Origin: Hyphomicrobiales bacterium
Lineage (GTDB): Bacteria > Pseudomonadota > Alphaproteobacteria > Rhizobiales > Rhizobiaceae
NCBI GenBank assembly: GCA_017305835.1
Contig: JAFKJY010000062.1
Coordinates: forward strand, 1-64,000
DNA: 64,000 bases
Direction: 5' to 3'
The first letter of the stretch is position 1; the number at the start of each line of letters is the position of its first letter. The translations under genes and the position numbers were made by a program. Below the pieces are notes generated by a model. It was not told where the DNA came from, ran no database searches, and was given only the letters and a program-made list of their open reading frames with translations. Positions 8,866 through 19,114 of this stretch are shown in pieces.

Positions 8866-9693
8866 TCAGAGCGCGTTCGCCAGCCGCACGAACTCTTCCA
8901 CCGACAGCGTCTCGGCCCGCCGCGTGCCGTCTATGTTCGCGGCCGAAAGCAGCGCCTCGCCGCCGATCGCCTTGAGGCTCTGCCGCAGCATCTTGCGCCG
9001 CTGGCCGAAGGCGGCCTGCGTGACGCGCTCGAGCGAGCGCAGCGCGGCCGGCAGCGGCTCGGCGCGGGGCACGATCTGCACCATTGACGAGGTGACGTTG
9101 GGCGGCGGCGTGAAGTCCTGCCGCGGGACGTCGAACATGATCTTCGCCTGCGTGCGCCAGCCGGCGAGCACGCCGAGCCGCCCATAGGCCTCTTCGCCCG
9201 GCGCCGCCACGATCCGTTCCGCCACCTCCTTCTGGAACATCAGCGTGAGCTGCCTCCAGAAGGGCGGCCAGTCGGGCAGGACGATCCAGTTGACGAGGAG
9301 CTGCGTGCCGATGTTGTAGGGCAGGTTGGCGACGATGCGCACGTCCTCGACCCCCGCCGCGAGCGCGGCGAAGTCGGTCTTCAGCGCGTCGCCCTCGACG
9401 ACCTCCAGACGCCCCGGCCAGTGCGCGGCGATCTCGGCCAGCGCGCCGAGGCAGCGCGGGTCGCGCTCGATGGCGACGACGCGCTTCGTCCCGTGCGCCA
9501 GCAGCGCCCGCGTCAGCCCGCCGGGACCGGGTCCGACCTCGATGACGGTCGCGCTGTCGAGCTGCCCGGCCGCGCGCGCGATCTTGCCGGTCAGGTTGAG
9601 GTCGAGCAGGAAGTTCTGGCCGAGCTCCTTCTTGGCCCGCAGGCCGAAGCGCTCGATCACCTCGCGCAGCGGCGGCAGCCCGTCGGCGCTCAT
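8866..9693 (-). CDS. rsmA: 16S rRNA dimethyladenosine transferase
   Basis: RsmA (KsgA) dimethylates the two adjacent adenosines near the 3' end of 16S rRNA during 30S maturation, using SAM. The protein has 275 residues. The SAM-binding motif [10 protein letters not shown] and catalytic NLPYNIG are intact, and the N-terminal KKELGQNFL is characteristic. The start ATG (9691-9693) overlaps the pdxA stop (ATGA), so the genes are translationally coupled. Order lptD-surA-pdxA-rsmA is the same as in E. coli, an ancient cluster. Confidence 0.97.
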   Translation of the reverse strand: MSADGLPPLREVIERFGLRAKKELGQNFLLDLNLTGKIARAAGQLDSATVIEVGPGPGGLTRALLAHGTKRVVAIERDPRCLGALAEIAAHWPGRLEVVEGDALKTDFAALAAGVEDVRIVANLPYNIGTQLLVNWIVLPDWPPFWRQLTLMFQKEVAERIVAAPGEEAYGRLGVLAGWRTQAKIMFDVPRQDFTPPPNVTSSMVQIVPRAEPLPAALRSLERVTQAAFGQRRKMLRQSLKAIGGEALLSAANIDGTRRAETLSVEEFVRLANAL

Positions 9694-10694
9694 GCCGTCT
9701 CCCGCGCCGCCATCTCGCCGGCCATCTTCAGCGCCGCGATCAGGCTGTCCGGCCGCGCGACGCCCTTGCCGGCGATGTCGAAGGCGGTGCCGTGGTCGGG
9801 CGAGGTGCGGATGAAGGGCAGGCCCAGCGTCACGTTGACGGCGCTGTCGAAGGCGAGCGTCTTGGCCGGGATCAGCGCCTGGTCGTGATACATGCAGATC
9901 GCCACGTCGTAGCCGGCGCGCGCGCGCGCATGGAACATCGTGTCGGCCGGCAGCGGCCCGCGCGCGTCGATGCCCTCGCCGCGCAGGATCGCGAGCGCCG
10001 GCGCGATGAGGTCGCGGTCCTCGGTCCCCATCGAGCCGTCCTCGCCGGCATGCGGGTTGAGGCCCGCCACCGCCAGCCGTGGCTTCGCCAGCCCGAAACG
10101 GCGGGTCAGGTCCGCCGCCACGATGCGGCAGGTCGTCAGGATCGCCTCGCGCGTGATCGCGGCCGGCACCGCCGAGAGCGCGATGTGGATCGTCAGCGGC
10201 ACGGTCCTCAGATCCGGCCCGGCGATCATCATCACCGGCGTCGCCGCGACACCGAACCGCGTGGCGCTGAGATGGCCGAGATATTCGGTGTGGCCGGGGA
10301 AACGGAAGCCGGCGTCGTAGAGCGTCTTCTTGGCGATCGGCGCCGTCACCACCGCGCTCGCCGCGCCGTCGCGCACGGCGTCCACCGCGCGGTCGATCGC
10401 CTCGATCACGCCCGCCGCGTTGGTGACCGAGGAGATGCCCGGCGTGTCGCCCATGCGGTGCGCCAGCGGCGCCACCGGCAGCGCGTTCGCAAAGGCCGCG
10501 GCGGCTTCCGCCGGCGCGCATTCGCGGATCGGCACGTCGAGGCCCACCAGCCGGGCTCGGGCGGCGACCAGCGCCGGGTCGGCGAGCAGGAAGAAGGGGG
10601 GAACAGCGTTTTCCTCACGGCCGCGCCAGGCGGCAGCCGCGAGCTCGGGACCGACGCCGGAGGGGTCGCCGACGGAGAGGGCGAGGGGCTTCAT
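9690..10694 (-). CDS. pdxA: 4-hydroxythreonine-4-phosphate dehydrogenase
   Basis: PdxA oxidises 4-phosphohydroxy-L-threonine in pyridoxal phosphate synthesis (DXP-dependent route). The 334-residue protein starts [17 protein letters not shown]. The metal-ligand histidines appear in [19 protein letters not shown] and SPDHGTAFD. The in-frame extension to 10778 is rejected because it translates the palindromic repeat upstream. It is followed directly by rsmA with a 4-nt overlap. A pair of tandem hairpins lies between it and surA. Confidence 0.97.
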   Translation of the reverse strand: MKPLALSVGDPSGVGPELAAAAWRGREENAVPPFFLLADPALVAARARLVGLDVPIRECAPAEAAAAFANALPVAPLAHRMGDTPGISSVTNAAGVIEAIDRAVDAVRDGAASAVVTAPIAKKTLYDAGFRFPGHTEYLGHLSATRFGVAATPVMMIAGPDLRTVPLTIHIALSAVPAAITREAILTTCRIVAADLTRRFGLAKPRLAVAGLNPHAGEDGSMGTEDRDLIAPALAILRGEGIDARGPLPADTMFHARARAGYDVAICMYHDQALIPAKTLAFDSAVNVTLGLPFIRTSPDHGTAFDIAGKGVARPDSLIAALKMAGEMAARETA

Positions 10695-10708
10695 GCCTGC
10701 AGCCAATA

Positions 10709-10807
10709 GCATTTCCAGCAAAAGTGCATAGCGGTTTTGCGTCCGGAAATGCGGCCCGGAACAGCGCATTTCCGGCAAAGTGTGTAGCGGTTCGGGTCTG
10801 GAAATGT
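10709..10807. repeat. Tandem pair of GCATTTCC hairpin repeats
   Basis: Two adjacent copies of a hairpin unit. Copy 1 (10709-10752) opens GCATTTCC and closes GGAAATGC around an AGCGGTTTTGCG core. Copy 2 (10766-10807) is more diverged and closes GGAAATGT. The same unit recurs at 30171-30214 and 36240-36283. This is a dispersed intergenic family placed between surA and pdxA. It could act as a transcript-processing or stabilising structure, or simply be a mobile miniature element. Confidence 0.85.
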
Positions 10808-10881
10808 GGCCGGAACGGCGCGTTCCGGTGCGAGGCGAAATCGCTTCGCCTCGCTCGGGGTCAGGGAAAGGGCGCCGCGCC

Positions 10882-11805
10882 TCAGCGCTTGGCGATCTGC
10901 GACTTGGAGCGGAGCTCTTCCGTGTAGGTCTTGCTCAGCTCCTCGGTCGAGTTCTTGCCTTCCTTGGCCTGCTGCTGCTCGAACACGAGCTGCGCGACCT
11001 TGTCGTCGCTGGCCGTGCGCGTCGAGCAGATGGCGATGAACTCGACACCGCGCGGCGTCTCGCGCACCTTGGTGACGCCGCCCTGCTTGGCGGCCTTGAC
11101 CAGCTCGGCCCAGTCCGGCGGCAGCTCGGGCTCCAGCACGCGGCCGAGATTGCGCACGGTCACGTCGATCATGCCCTTCACCTGGTCGCGCGAGGTCTCG
11201 CAGCTCCCGAAATGGTCGCGCACCTGCTGGGCCTCGCGCTTGCGCTTGGCCAGCAGCTTGCCGCGGTCGCGGTCGGGCACCACGAAGATCACCTGCTGCA
11301 GCACGTATTCCGTGGTGCTCGGCTCCTGGCCGCTCTTCATCATCTGCCGGATGGCGTCCTGCTCGTTCGTGCCGGACGAGCGCGCCCGCAGCGCCAGCGC
11401 CTGGTTCCAGCCGATCTGGGCGCGGATGTAGTCCTTGAAATGCTCGGTCGACACGCCCGACTGGGCGAGGATCGAATCGAGCTGCTGGATGGTGAGCTTG
11501 TTGGAGGTGGCGAAGTTCTTGTAGGCGTCGTTGACCTGCTGGTCGCTGACGTTGATCTTCAGTTTCTTCATTTCCTGAAGATGCAGCACCTGGTTGACCA
11601 TCTCGTCGCCGGCATTGGCGCCGCCGCGGCGCTGCAGCTTGAGGAAGGCGGCGCGCCTCTGGATGTCGAAGCTGGTGATCGGCGCCCCGTTGACGATGTA
11701 CTTGATCTCGCTCGCGGAAGCGGCCTGCATGCCGCCCGCGGCCGGCAGGAGCACGGCCAGCAGCATGGCGCCCGCGCACAACAGCCGTTTCATCCCTGAT
11801 TTCAT
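10882..11805 (-). CDS. surA: SurA-like periplasmic chaperone / peptidylprolyl isomerase
   Basis: A SurA N-domain protein of 307 residues that acts on outer-membrane protein folding in the periplasm. It has a signal peptide (about residues 1-31, ending QAASAS), a SurA N-terminal helical domain ([20 protein letters not shown]) and a degenerate parvulin-like C-terminal half ([11 protein letters not shown]). It is shorter than E. coli SurA, which has two parvulin domains. Start 11805 is chosen for the signal peptide; an ATG 12 nt inward (11793) is possible. It lies between lptD and pdxA, as in enterobacteria. Confidence 0.88.
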   Translation of the reverse strand: MKSGMKRLLCAGAMLLAVLLPAAGGMQAASASEIKYIVNGAPITSFDIQRRAAFLKLQRRGGANAGDEMVNQVLHLQEMKKLKINVSDQQVNDAYKNFATSNKLTIQQLDSILAQSGVSTEHFKDYIRAQIGWNQALALRARSSGTNEQDAIRQMMKSGQEPSTTEYVLQQVIFVVPDRDRGKLLAKRKREAQQVRDHFGSCETSRDQVKGMIDVTVRNLGRVLEPELPPDWAELVKAAKQGGVTKVRETPRGVEFIAICSTRTASDDKVAQLVFEQQQAKEGKNSTEELSKTYTEELRSKSQIAKR

Positions 11806-11894
11806 GCCGAGTTTCCCGTTTTCCCGATGCTGGCAGAAGCCGCGCCAAACGTCCATGCCCCAGCTATGGGGCGAAACGGTGTCCGCTCATGCGG

Positions 11895-14255
11895 CTACAG
11901 GCCGAGGCCGCTCGAGCTCTGCCCGAAATCGCCGATCGTGCGCAGCGACAGGTTGAACCCGAACGAGTTGCTGGTCGACGTGCCGGTGGTGTTGCGCGAC
12001 TGCGACGCGGTGAAGGAGAACGAGAAGCACTCGTCGTCATAGGCGAAGCCGATCGAATCCTGCAGCAGCGTGCCGGCCACGAAGTCGTAGGTGCCCGAGC
12101 CGAACAGCCGCCAGTTCTCGACCACCCGCGCCGAGGCGCCGAGCGTCACCTGGTGGCGGTCGGCGGCGTAGCCGTAGAGCGGCTGCTTCTGGATGAAGGC
12201 GTAGCTGGTGCTGACCGAGACCGGGCCGAGCGTGGCGCCGGCGCGCACGTCGAGGCGGCGCAGCTCCAGCGTCGTCTCGTCCAGCCGCGCGCCGGTCGAC
12301 AGCGAGACGCCGTTCGGGCTCGTCACGCCGACCAGTCCGACATAGTCGGAGGAGGCCGTCTCCAAGCCCGAGAACGCGCCCGCATTGACGAGGTTGGGCG
12401 CGCCGAACGGGTTCAGCCCGGCGAGCTGGAAGGACTGGCCGGCCACCGCATGCGTGGTCCACCCGCCGGGCAGCGTGCCCGAATAGCGGAAGCCGAGATT
12501 GGCCCGCACGCCGCCCTCGATCACGTCGTAGCCGGAGAACTTGTCGCGCTCGAACAGCGTGGTGGCGTCGAACACCATGCTCTGGGCATCCTCGTTGGGG
12601 ATGCCGAGCGTGGTGGCGTAGGGCGCGTCGGGCCGCGCGAACACCTGCGCGATCGGCTCGATCACATGGCTCGAATTCGCCGTCGACAGCAGCAGCGGCC
12701 AGCGCGCCTCCAGCCCGGCCGTCGCCATGTAGCGCCAGTAGGTCGAGCGCAGGTTGCTCGGCACCGGCGCGCCGCCGATCGTCACGCCGGAGATGGCCGC
12801 CGTCGTCGCCGGCGACAGGTTGGCGTAGATCGCGTCGCCGCGCAGCGCCAGCAGCGGCGTCACCACCAGCCCGCCGGGGGCGATGATGCTGCGCTTCCAC
12901 TCGGCCTCGGCCGTCAGCCGCCCGGTCGCGCCTGCCACGCCGGGGATGTTGGTGCCGGCGATCAGCGCCGTCGGCAGCGTCGACAGGTTCGGACGGTAGA
13001 TGTTCTGCGCGTTGACGTTGAGCGTCAGCTCGCCGCCGGCCACCGGCGCGTCGGGTATGTAGGTGTAGTCGAAGCCCGGCAGCAGCCAGGGCTGCAGCTC
13101 CGAATCGCCCGCCCCCGGATTGCTTTCCTGCACGGTGAAGCGGTTCAGCCTGAGGTCGAAATAGTTCCGGTCGTTGAGGCCGGTCAGATAGATCTCGTCC
13201 CTGCGGTCGTAGGCGTTGAAGCCGCCGAGCCCGTAGGTGTAGGCGAAGTTCTTGTCGCTCTGCACCATGACGTCCCAGCCGAACGTCCAGCGCGGGTTGA
13301 TGCGGAACTCGCCCTTGGTGCCGATCATGCCGCGCAGCGTCTGGTTGGCGTCCACCGTGCCGGCCGAGAAGGCGCCGGGGTTGAACTGGTAGATGCCCGC
13401 CGCGTGGATGCTGTAGCTGCCGTTGTTGAAGCGCTGCCGCCACTCCGCCTCGGTCAGGAAGCCCTGCTGCGTGAAGCCGGTGACGGTCGTCGTCAGGTCG
13501 TAGGTCGGCGACAGCGCCCAGTAGTAGGGAACCGCGACGCCGAAGCCGAGATTGCTGCCGAAGCGGAAATTGGGGAACAGGAAGCCCGACTTGCGCTTGA
13601 CCGTGTGGTCCGGCACTTCGAGCACCGGGAACCAGGCGATCGGGAAGCCGAACAGCTCGAGGCGCGGATTGACGAAGCGGATCGTCTTTTCCTTGCCCTT
13701 CCAGATGATCTTGGTCGCCTTGACGCGCCAGACCGGCGGCTTGTCCGGCTTGTCCTCGCAGGGCTTGCAGGCCGTGTAGACGCCGGTGTTGAAGGTGGTG
13801 ACGTTGCCTTCCTGCCGCTCCGCGCTCTCGGCCGCGAAATAGGTCTGCTGGTTCGTCTCGATGCGCAGCGCGTTGGCGAAGCCCACGGCGAGGTCGTCGG
13901 TCACGTCGATCTCGTCGGCGAAGCTGCGGTTGCCGTCCTTGTCGACGATCTCGACGTCGCCGGAGGCGACCAGCCGCGAGGTCTTGCGGTTGAAGATCAC
14001 CTTGCGGGCGACGAGGCGGGTGCCCTTGTAGTCGATGCGCACGTTGCCGGCCGCGGTCACGGTCTCGACGTCGTTGTCGTAAGTGAGCGTGTCGGCTTCG
14101 AGCAGCATCTGCCCGTCATTGGCGACGGTGGCGGCTTCGGCTTGCTGCGGCAGCATGGCGGCGATGCCGCCGGCGAGCGCGAGCGCAAGCGCCGCCGCGC
14201 CTGCTAGGCGCACCGGCAACGCGGCCGCTCGACGGCTCGCCGCTCCCACCCCCAC
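11895..14255 (-). CDS. lptD: LPS-assembly outer-membrane protein LptD
   Basis: LptD is the outer-membrane beta-barrel that inserts LPS at the cell surface. The 786-residue protein has a signal peptide ending near QAEAA (residue 41), an OstA/LptA-like jellyroll (residues 50-155, e.g. LEADTLTYDNDVETVTAAGN) and a large C-terminal barrel. Cysteines are unusual in layout: a CKPC pair at residues 163/166 and one Cys near 743, against four in E. coli. The GTG start overlaps the lptG stop (TAGTG). It is followed by surA, which helps fold it. Confidence 0.96.
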   Translation of the reverse strand: MGVGAASRRAAALPVRLAGAAALALALAGGIAAMLPQQAEAATVANDGQMLLEADTLTYDNDVETVTAAGNVRIDYKGTRLVARKVIFNRKTSRLVASGDVEIVDKDGNRSFADEIDVTDDLAVGFANALRIETNQQTYFAAESAERQEGNVTTFNTGVYTACKPCEDKPDKPPVWRVKATKIIWKGKEKTIRFVNPRLELFGFPIAWFPVLEVPDHTVKRKSGFLFPNFRFGSNLGFGVAVPYYWALSPTYDLTTTVTGFTQQGFLTEAEWRQRFNNGSYSIHAAGIYQFNPGAFSAGTVDANQTLRGMIGTKGEFRINPRWTFGWDVMVQSDKNFAYTYGLGGFNAYDRRDEIYLTGLNDRNYFDLRLNRFTVQESNPGAGDSELQPWLLPGFDYTYIPDAPVAGGELTLNVNAQNIYRPNLSTLPTALIAGTNIPGVAGATGRLTAEAEWKRSIIAPGGLVVTPLLALRGDAIYANLSPATTAAISGVTIGGAPVPSNLRSTYWRYMATAGLEARWPLLLSTANSSHVIEPIAQVFARPDAPYATTLGIPNEDAQSMVFDATTLFERDKFSGYDVIEGGVRANLGFRYSGTLPGGWTTHAVAGQSFQLAGLNPFGAPNLVNAGAFSGLETASSDYVGLVGVTSPNGVSLSTGARLDETTLELRRLDVRAGATLGPVSVSTSYAFIQKQPLYGYAADRHQVTLGASARVVENWRLFGSGTYDFVAGTLLQDSIGFAYDDECFSFSFTASQSRNTTGTSTSNSFGFNLSLRTIGDFGQSSSGLGL

Positions 14256-15343
14256 TAACCGTCCTCCCTGTGCAACAGGAAAGTCACCCCGAAGAACATA
14301 GCTACCACAACAGGCACCCAGGCGGCTAACACCGGCGGGATGAACCCCACGTTACCGAACGCCGTGAAGACGACCAACGCGACATAAAGCAGAAAGCCGG
14401 CGAGGATGCCACCCAGAATCACCGACGCCGACTGGCCCATGCGGGCAAAGCGCAGCGATACGGTGGCCGCGATCAGCGTCATCGCCACCATCAGCATCGG
14501 CAGCGCCATAAGTGAATGGAATTGCATCGCGAATCGGTTCGGCTGGAGACCCAGCGCGCGCGCCACCCGGACCTTGCCCGGAAGCTCGTAGACCGAGGTC
14601 GCCTGGGGTGCTGCGAGCTGCTGCTCGACGAACTCCGGCCGCAGCTCGGTGGGCAGGTCGGCCGCCTCCAGCACCTCCTTCTGGCGGTCGCCGAAGGTCC
14701 TGCGCACGTCCTCCAGGTGCCAGTGCCCGGCCTCCAGCGTCGCCGTGCGCGCGTCGTACCGCTCCACGAGGTTGCCGCCGGCGTCGACCTGCAGGAACAC
14801 CGCGTCGCCGAGAAGCTGGCCGTGGCGGGCGGTGCGGTCGGCGCCGATGATGGTGATGCCGCCGTCGCCGGCATCCTGGCTGAACCACGGCACGGCGAGC
14901 TCGTCCGAGCGGTCGGGCGCCCAGCCGCGAAAGGTCATCTCCAACTCCTCGACCGCGCTGAGCGACCACGCCGCGACCGGGTTGACGACGGTGACGGCGA
15001 CCGTGCCGACGAGGAAGCTGGCAAGGCACAGCGGCGCCAGGAACTGCCAGGCCGAGACGCCGACCGAGCGCGCCACGACCAGCTCGTAGCGGCGGTTGAG
15101 CGACATCAGCACGCCGATCGCCGCGAGCAGGGCGACGAAGGGCCAGACCAGCATGGCGATCATCGGCATGCGCATGGCCGACAGGTAGAGGCCCTTGGCG
15201 ACCGTGTAGGAAGGCCAGCCGCCGGCCCGGCGCGCAAATTCGGTGAAGTCGACGAGATAGGCGACCACCACGATGGCCGCCATCACCTGAACGACCATCA
15301 TCAGGTGGCGACGGAACAGGTAGCGCGACAGCGTCGACATCAT
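14255..15343 (-). CDS. lptG: LPS export ABC transporter permease LptG
   Basis: LptG is one of two permeases of the inner-membrane LptB2FG complex that extracts LPS. The 362-residue protein has N-terminal membrane segments (SRYLFRRHLMMVVQVMAAIV), a periplasmic beta-jellyroll and a C-terminal membrane set ending FFGVTFLLHREDG. ATG 15343 overlaps the lptF stop (ATGA) and its own stop overlaps the lptD start, so lptF, lptG and lptD are tightly coupled. Confidence 0.96.
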   Translation of the reverse strand: MMSTLSRYLFRRHLMMVVQVMAAIVVVAYLVDFTEFARRAGGWPSYTVAKGLYLSAMRMPMIAMLVWPFVALLAAIGVLMSLNRRYELVVARSVGVSAWQFLAPLCLASFLVGTVAVTVVNPVAAWSLSAVEELEMTFRGWAPDRSDELAVPWFSQDAGDGGITIIGADRTARHGQLLGDAVFLQVDAGGNLVERYDARTATLEAGHWHLEDVRRTFGDRQKEVLEAADLPTELRPEFVEQQLAAPQATSVYELPGKVRVARALGLQPNRFAMQFHSLMALPMLMVAMTLIAATVSLRFARMGQSASVILGGILAGFLLYVALVVFTAFGNVGFIPPVLAAWVPVVVAMFFGVTFLLHREDG

Positions 15344-16542
15344 GGCCGGCCGCCCCCGTCGCGCCGCTGCGATCCGCTGGCCCTGCGCGTGCCGGGAAGC
15401 ACCCCGGCGATCCCGCCGCCGATCGTCGACAGCCCCTCGGCGAATGCCTTCGGCACCGGCATCGCCCGGCTGCCGAGGATGAGCGCGCCGAACACGGCGA
15501 TCGCCGCCAGCGGTACGAGATAGGCCAGCGCCGCGAGCGCCGGGTTCTCGCCCGAGCCCGCGATGGTGAAGAAGCCGACCGCCCGCAGCCCCAGCGCCAG
15601 CAGCGCGCCGGTGACGATGTGCAGCGGCTGCTGCTGCCGGCTCGACTGGGCTGTGCCGACGAAATAGGCCGCGATCAGCCCGAAGGCGAGCGGGTAGAGC
15701 CATTCGGAGAAGCGCCGGTTGAGCTCGCGGCGGATCTCGGCCGGCTCGCGCGCGGCCAGCGGGTCGTCGGCCGGCGGCGACAGCAGGAAGCCCGTCGGCA
15801 GCTCCTCGGGCCGGTAGCCGCGCGCGCTCTGGCCGAGGAATTGCGAGAAGTCGAGCGCTGTAGTGGCGAACGAGATGATCGACACCGAGCGGTCGTTGCT
15901 GTTGCGGCGGTGGACCTCGCCGTCGGCGAGCACGAACAGCGTCACGCCCTCGCTCTCGGCCAGCGTGCCGCGCTTGGCGTAGTAGATGACCTCGGTCGTG
16001 GCGTCGCGCGTGTCGACGATGACGATCTGGCCGTATTCGCCGCTCGGCAGCTCCTTGCCGATCTGGATGAACAGGCCGCTGCTCACCTTCACGAACGAGC
16101 CGGACTGGACGGCCGAGCGGATCAGGTCGGCGCTCGCCTGGGCAATCGTGTCCTGCATCTTGCGGTTGGCCCAGGGCTCGACCGTGTGGGAGGCGGCGAG
16201 GCTGGCGAGCGTCATCAGCGCGGCCAGCACGATGATCGGCTTCGCCGTCGCGGCCGGCGCGCGGCCTGCCGCCTCGAGCACGGCCAGCTCCGAATCGTTG
16301 TTCATCGTGTTGAGCGTGCGGATCGCCCCGATCAGCAGCGCGAAGGGCGCGACCAGCAGCGCGATCGTCGGCACCAGCGTCACCGCCAGCACGCCGAAAT
16401 TGGCGGCAGCGTCGGCCGAGCGCGTCACCATGTCGACATGCACGAGGAGCTGGGTCGTCAGCAGGATGCCGGTGGCCACCAGCAGCGCCGACATGGTCAG
16501 CGCGAACACCCTGCGGAAAATGTACCGTTCGATCAGCTTCAT
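15340..16542 (-). CDS. lptF: LPS export ABC transporter permease LptF
   Basis: The second LptB2FG permease, 400 residues. It begins MKLIERYIFRRVF, the family start, so the longer in-frame extension to 16635 is rejected. The conserved cytoplasmic helix ELAVLEAAGRAP follows the first membrane segments, then a periplasmic jellyroll with GLFIQIGKEL, then C-terminal membrane segments. It is the first gene of the minus-strand lptF-lptG-lptD-surA-pdxA-rsmA run and is divergent from pepA, so its promoter lies in 16543-16869. Confidence 0.95.
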   Translation of the reverse strand: MKLIERYIFRRVFALTMSALLVATGILLTTQLLVHVDMVTRSADAAANFGVLAVTLVPTIALLVAPFALLIGAIRTLNTMNNDSELAVLEAAGRAPAATAKPIIVLAALMTLASLAASHTVEPWANRKMQDTIAQASADLIRSAVQSGSFVKVSSGLFIQIGKELPSGEYGQIVIVDTRDATTEVIYYAKRGTLAESEGVTLFVLADGEVHRRNSNDRSVSIISFATTALDFSQFLGQSARGYRPEELPTGFLLSPPADDPLAAREPAEIRRELNRRFSEWLYPLAFGLIAAYFVGTAQSSRQQQPLHIVTGALLALGLRAVGFFTIAGSGENPALAALAYLVPLAAIAVFGALILGSRAMPVPKAFAEGLSTIGGGIAGVLPGTRRASGSQRRDGGGRP

Positions 16543-16869
16543 TCCGGTCCGGCCGCCATGCACGAAATATCTGCCGGCGGCCATGCCGGGCACTGCGGCT
16601 TTCGCGGTCCGGCCACCATCTTCGCCCCCGTTCATATGATGAGAGAATGGCTAATATTGGCCCAATGAGCAGCCTTAACCAACAGTAAACGGCAAGGCGA
16701 CTCGGCCGTCATGCGCGGCGATCCCTAACTTTCGGCGGCCGCCGGGCGCAACCCGTTTGCCCGGCCACCGGCCTTGGTGTAGGCCTGCCGCAGGCGGCTC
16801 CCCATGCGCGCGGGCCGCTCCGCCGTTGTCTCCGCCGCTCCCGCGGCCGGTATTCCATCCGGAGTCGTC
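16543..16869. other. Intergenic region, divergent lptF/pepA promoters
   Basis: About 330 bp between the divergent lptF and pepA genes. The only AT-richer stretch is 16632-16690 (CATATGATGAG, TAATATTGG, TTAACCAACAG), where promoter elements are most likely. I see no gene, repeat or convincing hairpin here. Confidence 0.5.
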
Positions 16870-18363
16870 ATGTCCAGGACCATCGAAATCAGCTTCGCCC
16901 GCTCCGCCAAACCGTCCGACGAGCTCTCCGTCCTGCTCGCCGCCGACGGCGGCCGCCTCGGCGCGGCGGCGCAGGCCGTCGACCCCTCCGGCGTGCTGGC
17001 GCGGGCCTTCCGCATCTCCGGCTTCCGCGGCAAGGCGCGCGCGACGACCGAGATCGTCGCCGCGCAGGGCTCTCCTTCCGACCGCATCGCGGTCGTCGGC
17101 GTCGGCGATCCCGCCTCGCCGCAGCCCGACGGCTGGGCGCGGCTGGGCGGTGCAGCCGCCGGCCAGCTCGGCAAGGCGCGCAAGGCGACCGTCTTCCTCG
17201 ACGTGCCGGGCATCGAGATCGGCGCGCGCGAGGCGGCCGATTTCGCGTTCGGCATGCTGCTGCGGGCCTATTCCTTCGACCGCTACAAGACGAAGAAGGG
17301 CGAGGACGACGCCAACGGCGCCGCCGGAAAGGTCGCCGTGACCATCGTCGCCGCCGCCGCGACCGCCGCGAAGAAGGAGTTCGCCGCGGCGCAGGCCGTG
17401 GCCGAGGGCGTGCTGCTGGCGCGCGACCTCGTCAACGAGCCGGCCAACCTGCTCGGCCCGCTCGAGTTCGCCGAGCGCGCCCGCGAGCTCGGCAGGCTCG
17501 GTGTCAAGGTCGAGATCCTGACCGAGAAGGAGATGAAGAAGCTCGGCATGGGCGCGCTGCTCGGCGTCGCCCAGGGCTCCGTCCGCCCGCCGCGGCTCGC
17601 CGTCATGCAGTGGAACGGCGCGCCGCGCAACCGGCGCCCCGTCGCCTTCGTTGGCAAGGGCGTCGTCTTCGACACCGGCGGCAACTCGATGAAGCCGGCC
17701 TCCGGCATGGAGGACATGAAGGGCGACATGGGCGGCGCCGCCGCTGTCACCGGCCTGATGCACGCGCTCGCCGCCCGCAAGGCGACCGTCAATGCGATCG
17801 GCGTCATCGGCCTCGTCGAGAACATGGTCGACGGCAACGCGCAGCGTCCCGGCGACATCGTCACCTCCATGTCCGGCCAGACCATCGAGGTGCTCAACAC
17901 CGACGCCGAAGGCCGCCTCGTGCTCGCCGACGCCATCTGGTACTGCATCGACCGCTTCAAGCCGGCCTTCGCCATCGACCTCGCGACGCTGACCGGCGCC
18001 GTCATGGTCGCGCTCGGCCAGCATCATGCCGGCCTGTTCTCCAACAATGACGAGCTCGCCGGCCGCCTGCTCGCCGCCGGCCTCGCCACGCAGGAGCGCG
18101 TCTGGCGCCTGCCGCTCGGGCCCGAATACGACAAGCTGATCGATTCCAAGAACGCCGACATGAAGAACATAGGCGGCCGCTACGGCGGCTCGATCACCGC
18201 CGCGCAGTTCCTCCAGCGCTTCGTCAAGGACACCGCCTGGGCGCATCTCGACATCGCCGGCACCGCCATGGGCTCGCCGGCCACCGAGATCAGCCAGGGC
18301 TGGGCCTCCGGCTTCGGCGTGCGCCTTCTCGACCGGCTGGTGCGCGACAACTACGAGGGCTGA
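16870..18363 (+). CDS. pepA: Leucyl aminopeptidase
   Basis: A M17 family cytosolic aminopeptidase, 497 residues, that removes N-terminal residues with two metal ions. The signature NTDAEGRL is intact (about residues 343-350), as are the metal/active-site segments [10 protein letters not shown] and [13 protein letters not shown] 16870 is chosen since homology begins at [10 protein letters not shown]. In other bacteria PepA also binds DNA and helps Xer recombination; that role is not testable here. holC follows after 5 bp. Confidence 0.97.
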   Translation: MSRTIEISFARSAKPSDELSVLLAADGGRLGAAAQAVDPSGVLARAFRISGFRGKARATTEIVAAQGSPSDRIAVVGVGDPASPQPDGWARLGGAAAGQLGKARKATVFLDVPGIEIGAREAADFAFGMLLRAYSFDRYKTKKGEDDANGAAGKVAVTIVAAAATAAKKEFAAAQAVAEGVLLARDLVNEPANLLGPLEFAERARELGRLGVKVEILTEKEMKKLGMGALLGVAQGSVRPPRLAVMQWNGAPRNRRPVAFVGKGVVFDTGGNSMKPASGMEDMKGDMGGAAAVTGLMHALAARKATVNAIGVIGLVENMVDGNAQRPGDIVTSMSGQTIEVLNTDAEGRLVLADAIWYCIDRFKPAFAIDLATLTGAVMVALGQHHAGLFSNNDELAGRLLAAGLATQERVWRLPLGPEYDKLIDSKNADMKNIGGRYGGSITAAQFLQRFVKDTAWAHLDIAGTAMGSPATEISQGWASGFGVRLLDRLVRDNYEG

Positions 18364-18368
18364 GCCGC

Positions 18369-18818
18369 TTGGCCGAAGTGCTGTTCTACCACCTCACCGA
18401 ATCGACGCTCGAGGAGGCGCTGCCGGGCCTGCTCGAGCGCTCCGTGGCGCGCGGCTGGCGCGCCGTCGTGCAGGTGGGCAGCGAGGAGCGCCGCGACGCG
18501 CTCGACCAGCATCTGTGGACGTTCCGCGACGATTCCTTCCTCGCCCACGGCACCGACCGCGAGCCGCACGCCGCCGACCAGCCGGTGCTGCTCACCGTCA
18601 CCGACGCAAATCCGAACGGCGCCGCGATCCGCTTCATGGTCGACGGCGCCGAGCCGCCGCCGCTCGACGGCTACGAGCGCGCCGTCTTCCTCTTCGACGG
18701 CCACGACCAGCTCCAGCTCGAATCCGCCCGCCGCCACTGGAAGGATCTCAAATCCGCCGGCCACGCCGTCACCTACTGGCAGCAAGGCCCCGACAAGCGC
18801 TGGGAACGCAAGGCCTGA
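18369..18818 (+). CDS. holC: DNA polymerase III subunit chi
   Basis: The chi subunit links the clamp loader to SSB. The 149-residue protein matches the family: MAEVLFYHLTESTLEEALP at the start, then RGWRAVVQVGSEERRDALDQHLWTF and the C-terminal HWKDLKSAGHAVTYWQQ. The start codon is TTG, 5 bp after the pepA stop. The pepA-holC order is conserved across proteobacteria. It is followed by a large palindromic repeat and an orphan XRE gene. Confidence 0.95.
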   Translation: MAEVLFYHLTESTLEEALPGLLERSVARGWRAVVQVGSEERRDALDQHLWTFRDDSFLAHGTDREPHAADQPVLLTVTDANPNGAAIRFMVDGAEPPPLDGYERAVFLFDGHDQLQLESARRHWKDLKSAGHAVTYWQQGPDKRWERKA

Positions 18819-18854
18819 GATGGGTGCTTCGGCTCCAAATCGGTGGCTGCTGGT

Positions 18855-18999
18855 CGACCCCCACTCCGTCATGCTTCGCATGCCACCTCTCCCCCGATCG
18901 ACGGGGGAGAGGACAGCCGGCAAGCCTTGACGCCCTTCCTCTACCCACGAAGTGGGGGAGAGGTGGCGCCGCGAAGCGGCGACGGAGTGGGGGAAGTCG
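18855..18999. repeat. Nested palindromic repeat (CACCTCTCCCCC family)
   Basis: An approximately 145-bp nested inverted repeat. The outer arms are CGACCCCCACTCCGTC (18855-18870) and its imperfect complement at 18981-18999. The middle arms are GCCACCTCTCCCCC (18882-18895) and GGGGGAGAGGTGGC (18954-18967). A local perfect 10-bp hairpin, CCTCTCCCCC with GGGGGAGAGG, spans 18886-18912. It fills most of the gap between holC and the XRE gene. Related composition is seen in the perfect palindrome at 38957-39052. Confidence 0.85.
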
Positions 19000-19114
19000 A
19001 CGTCCGGGTGGCACGAACCCGTAGATGCTTGGCCGGCAGGTGTAACAATGACATGCTGCAGACGACGCGATTGCGAAGCCCTCGTGAACGAATGAGGCTG
19101 GGTGCGACCTGCCG

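Noticed and set aside
10709..10807. A CRISPR-like array
   Set aside because: Only two diverged copies without spacers; the unit is an imperfect hairpin that recurs singly elsewhere.
11889..14207. A 772-codon open frame antisense to lptD
   Set aside because: Highly biased Arg/Gly/Ala/Val composition with no domain; it is the mirror of a GC-rich barrel gene whose own frame has clear family motifs and a signal peptide.
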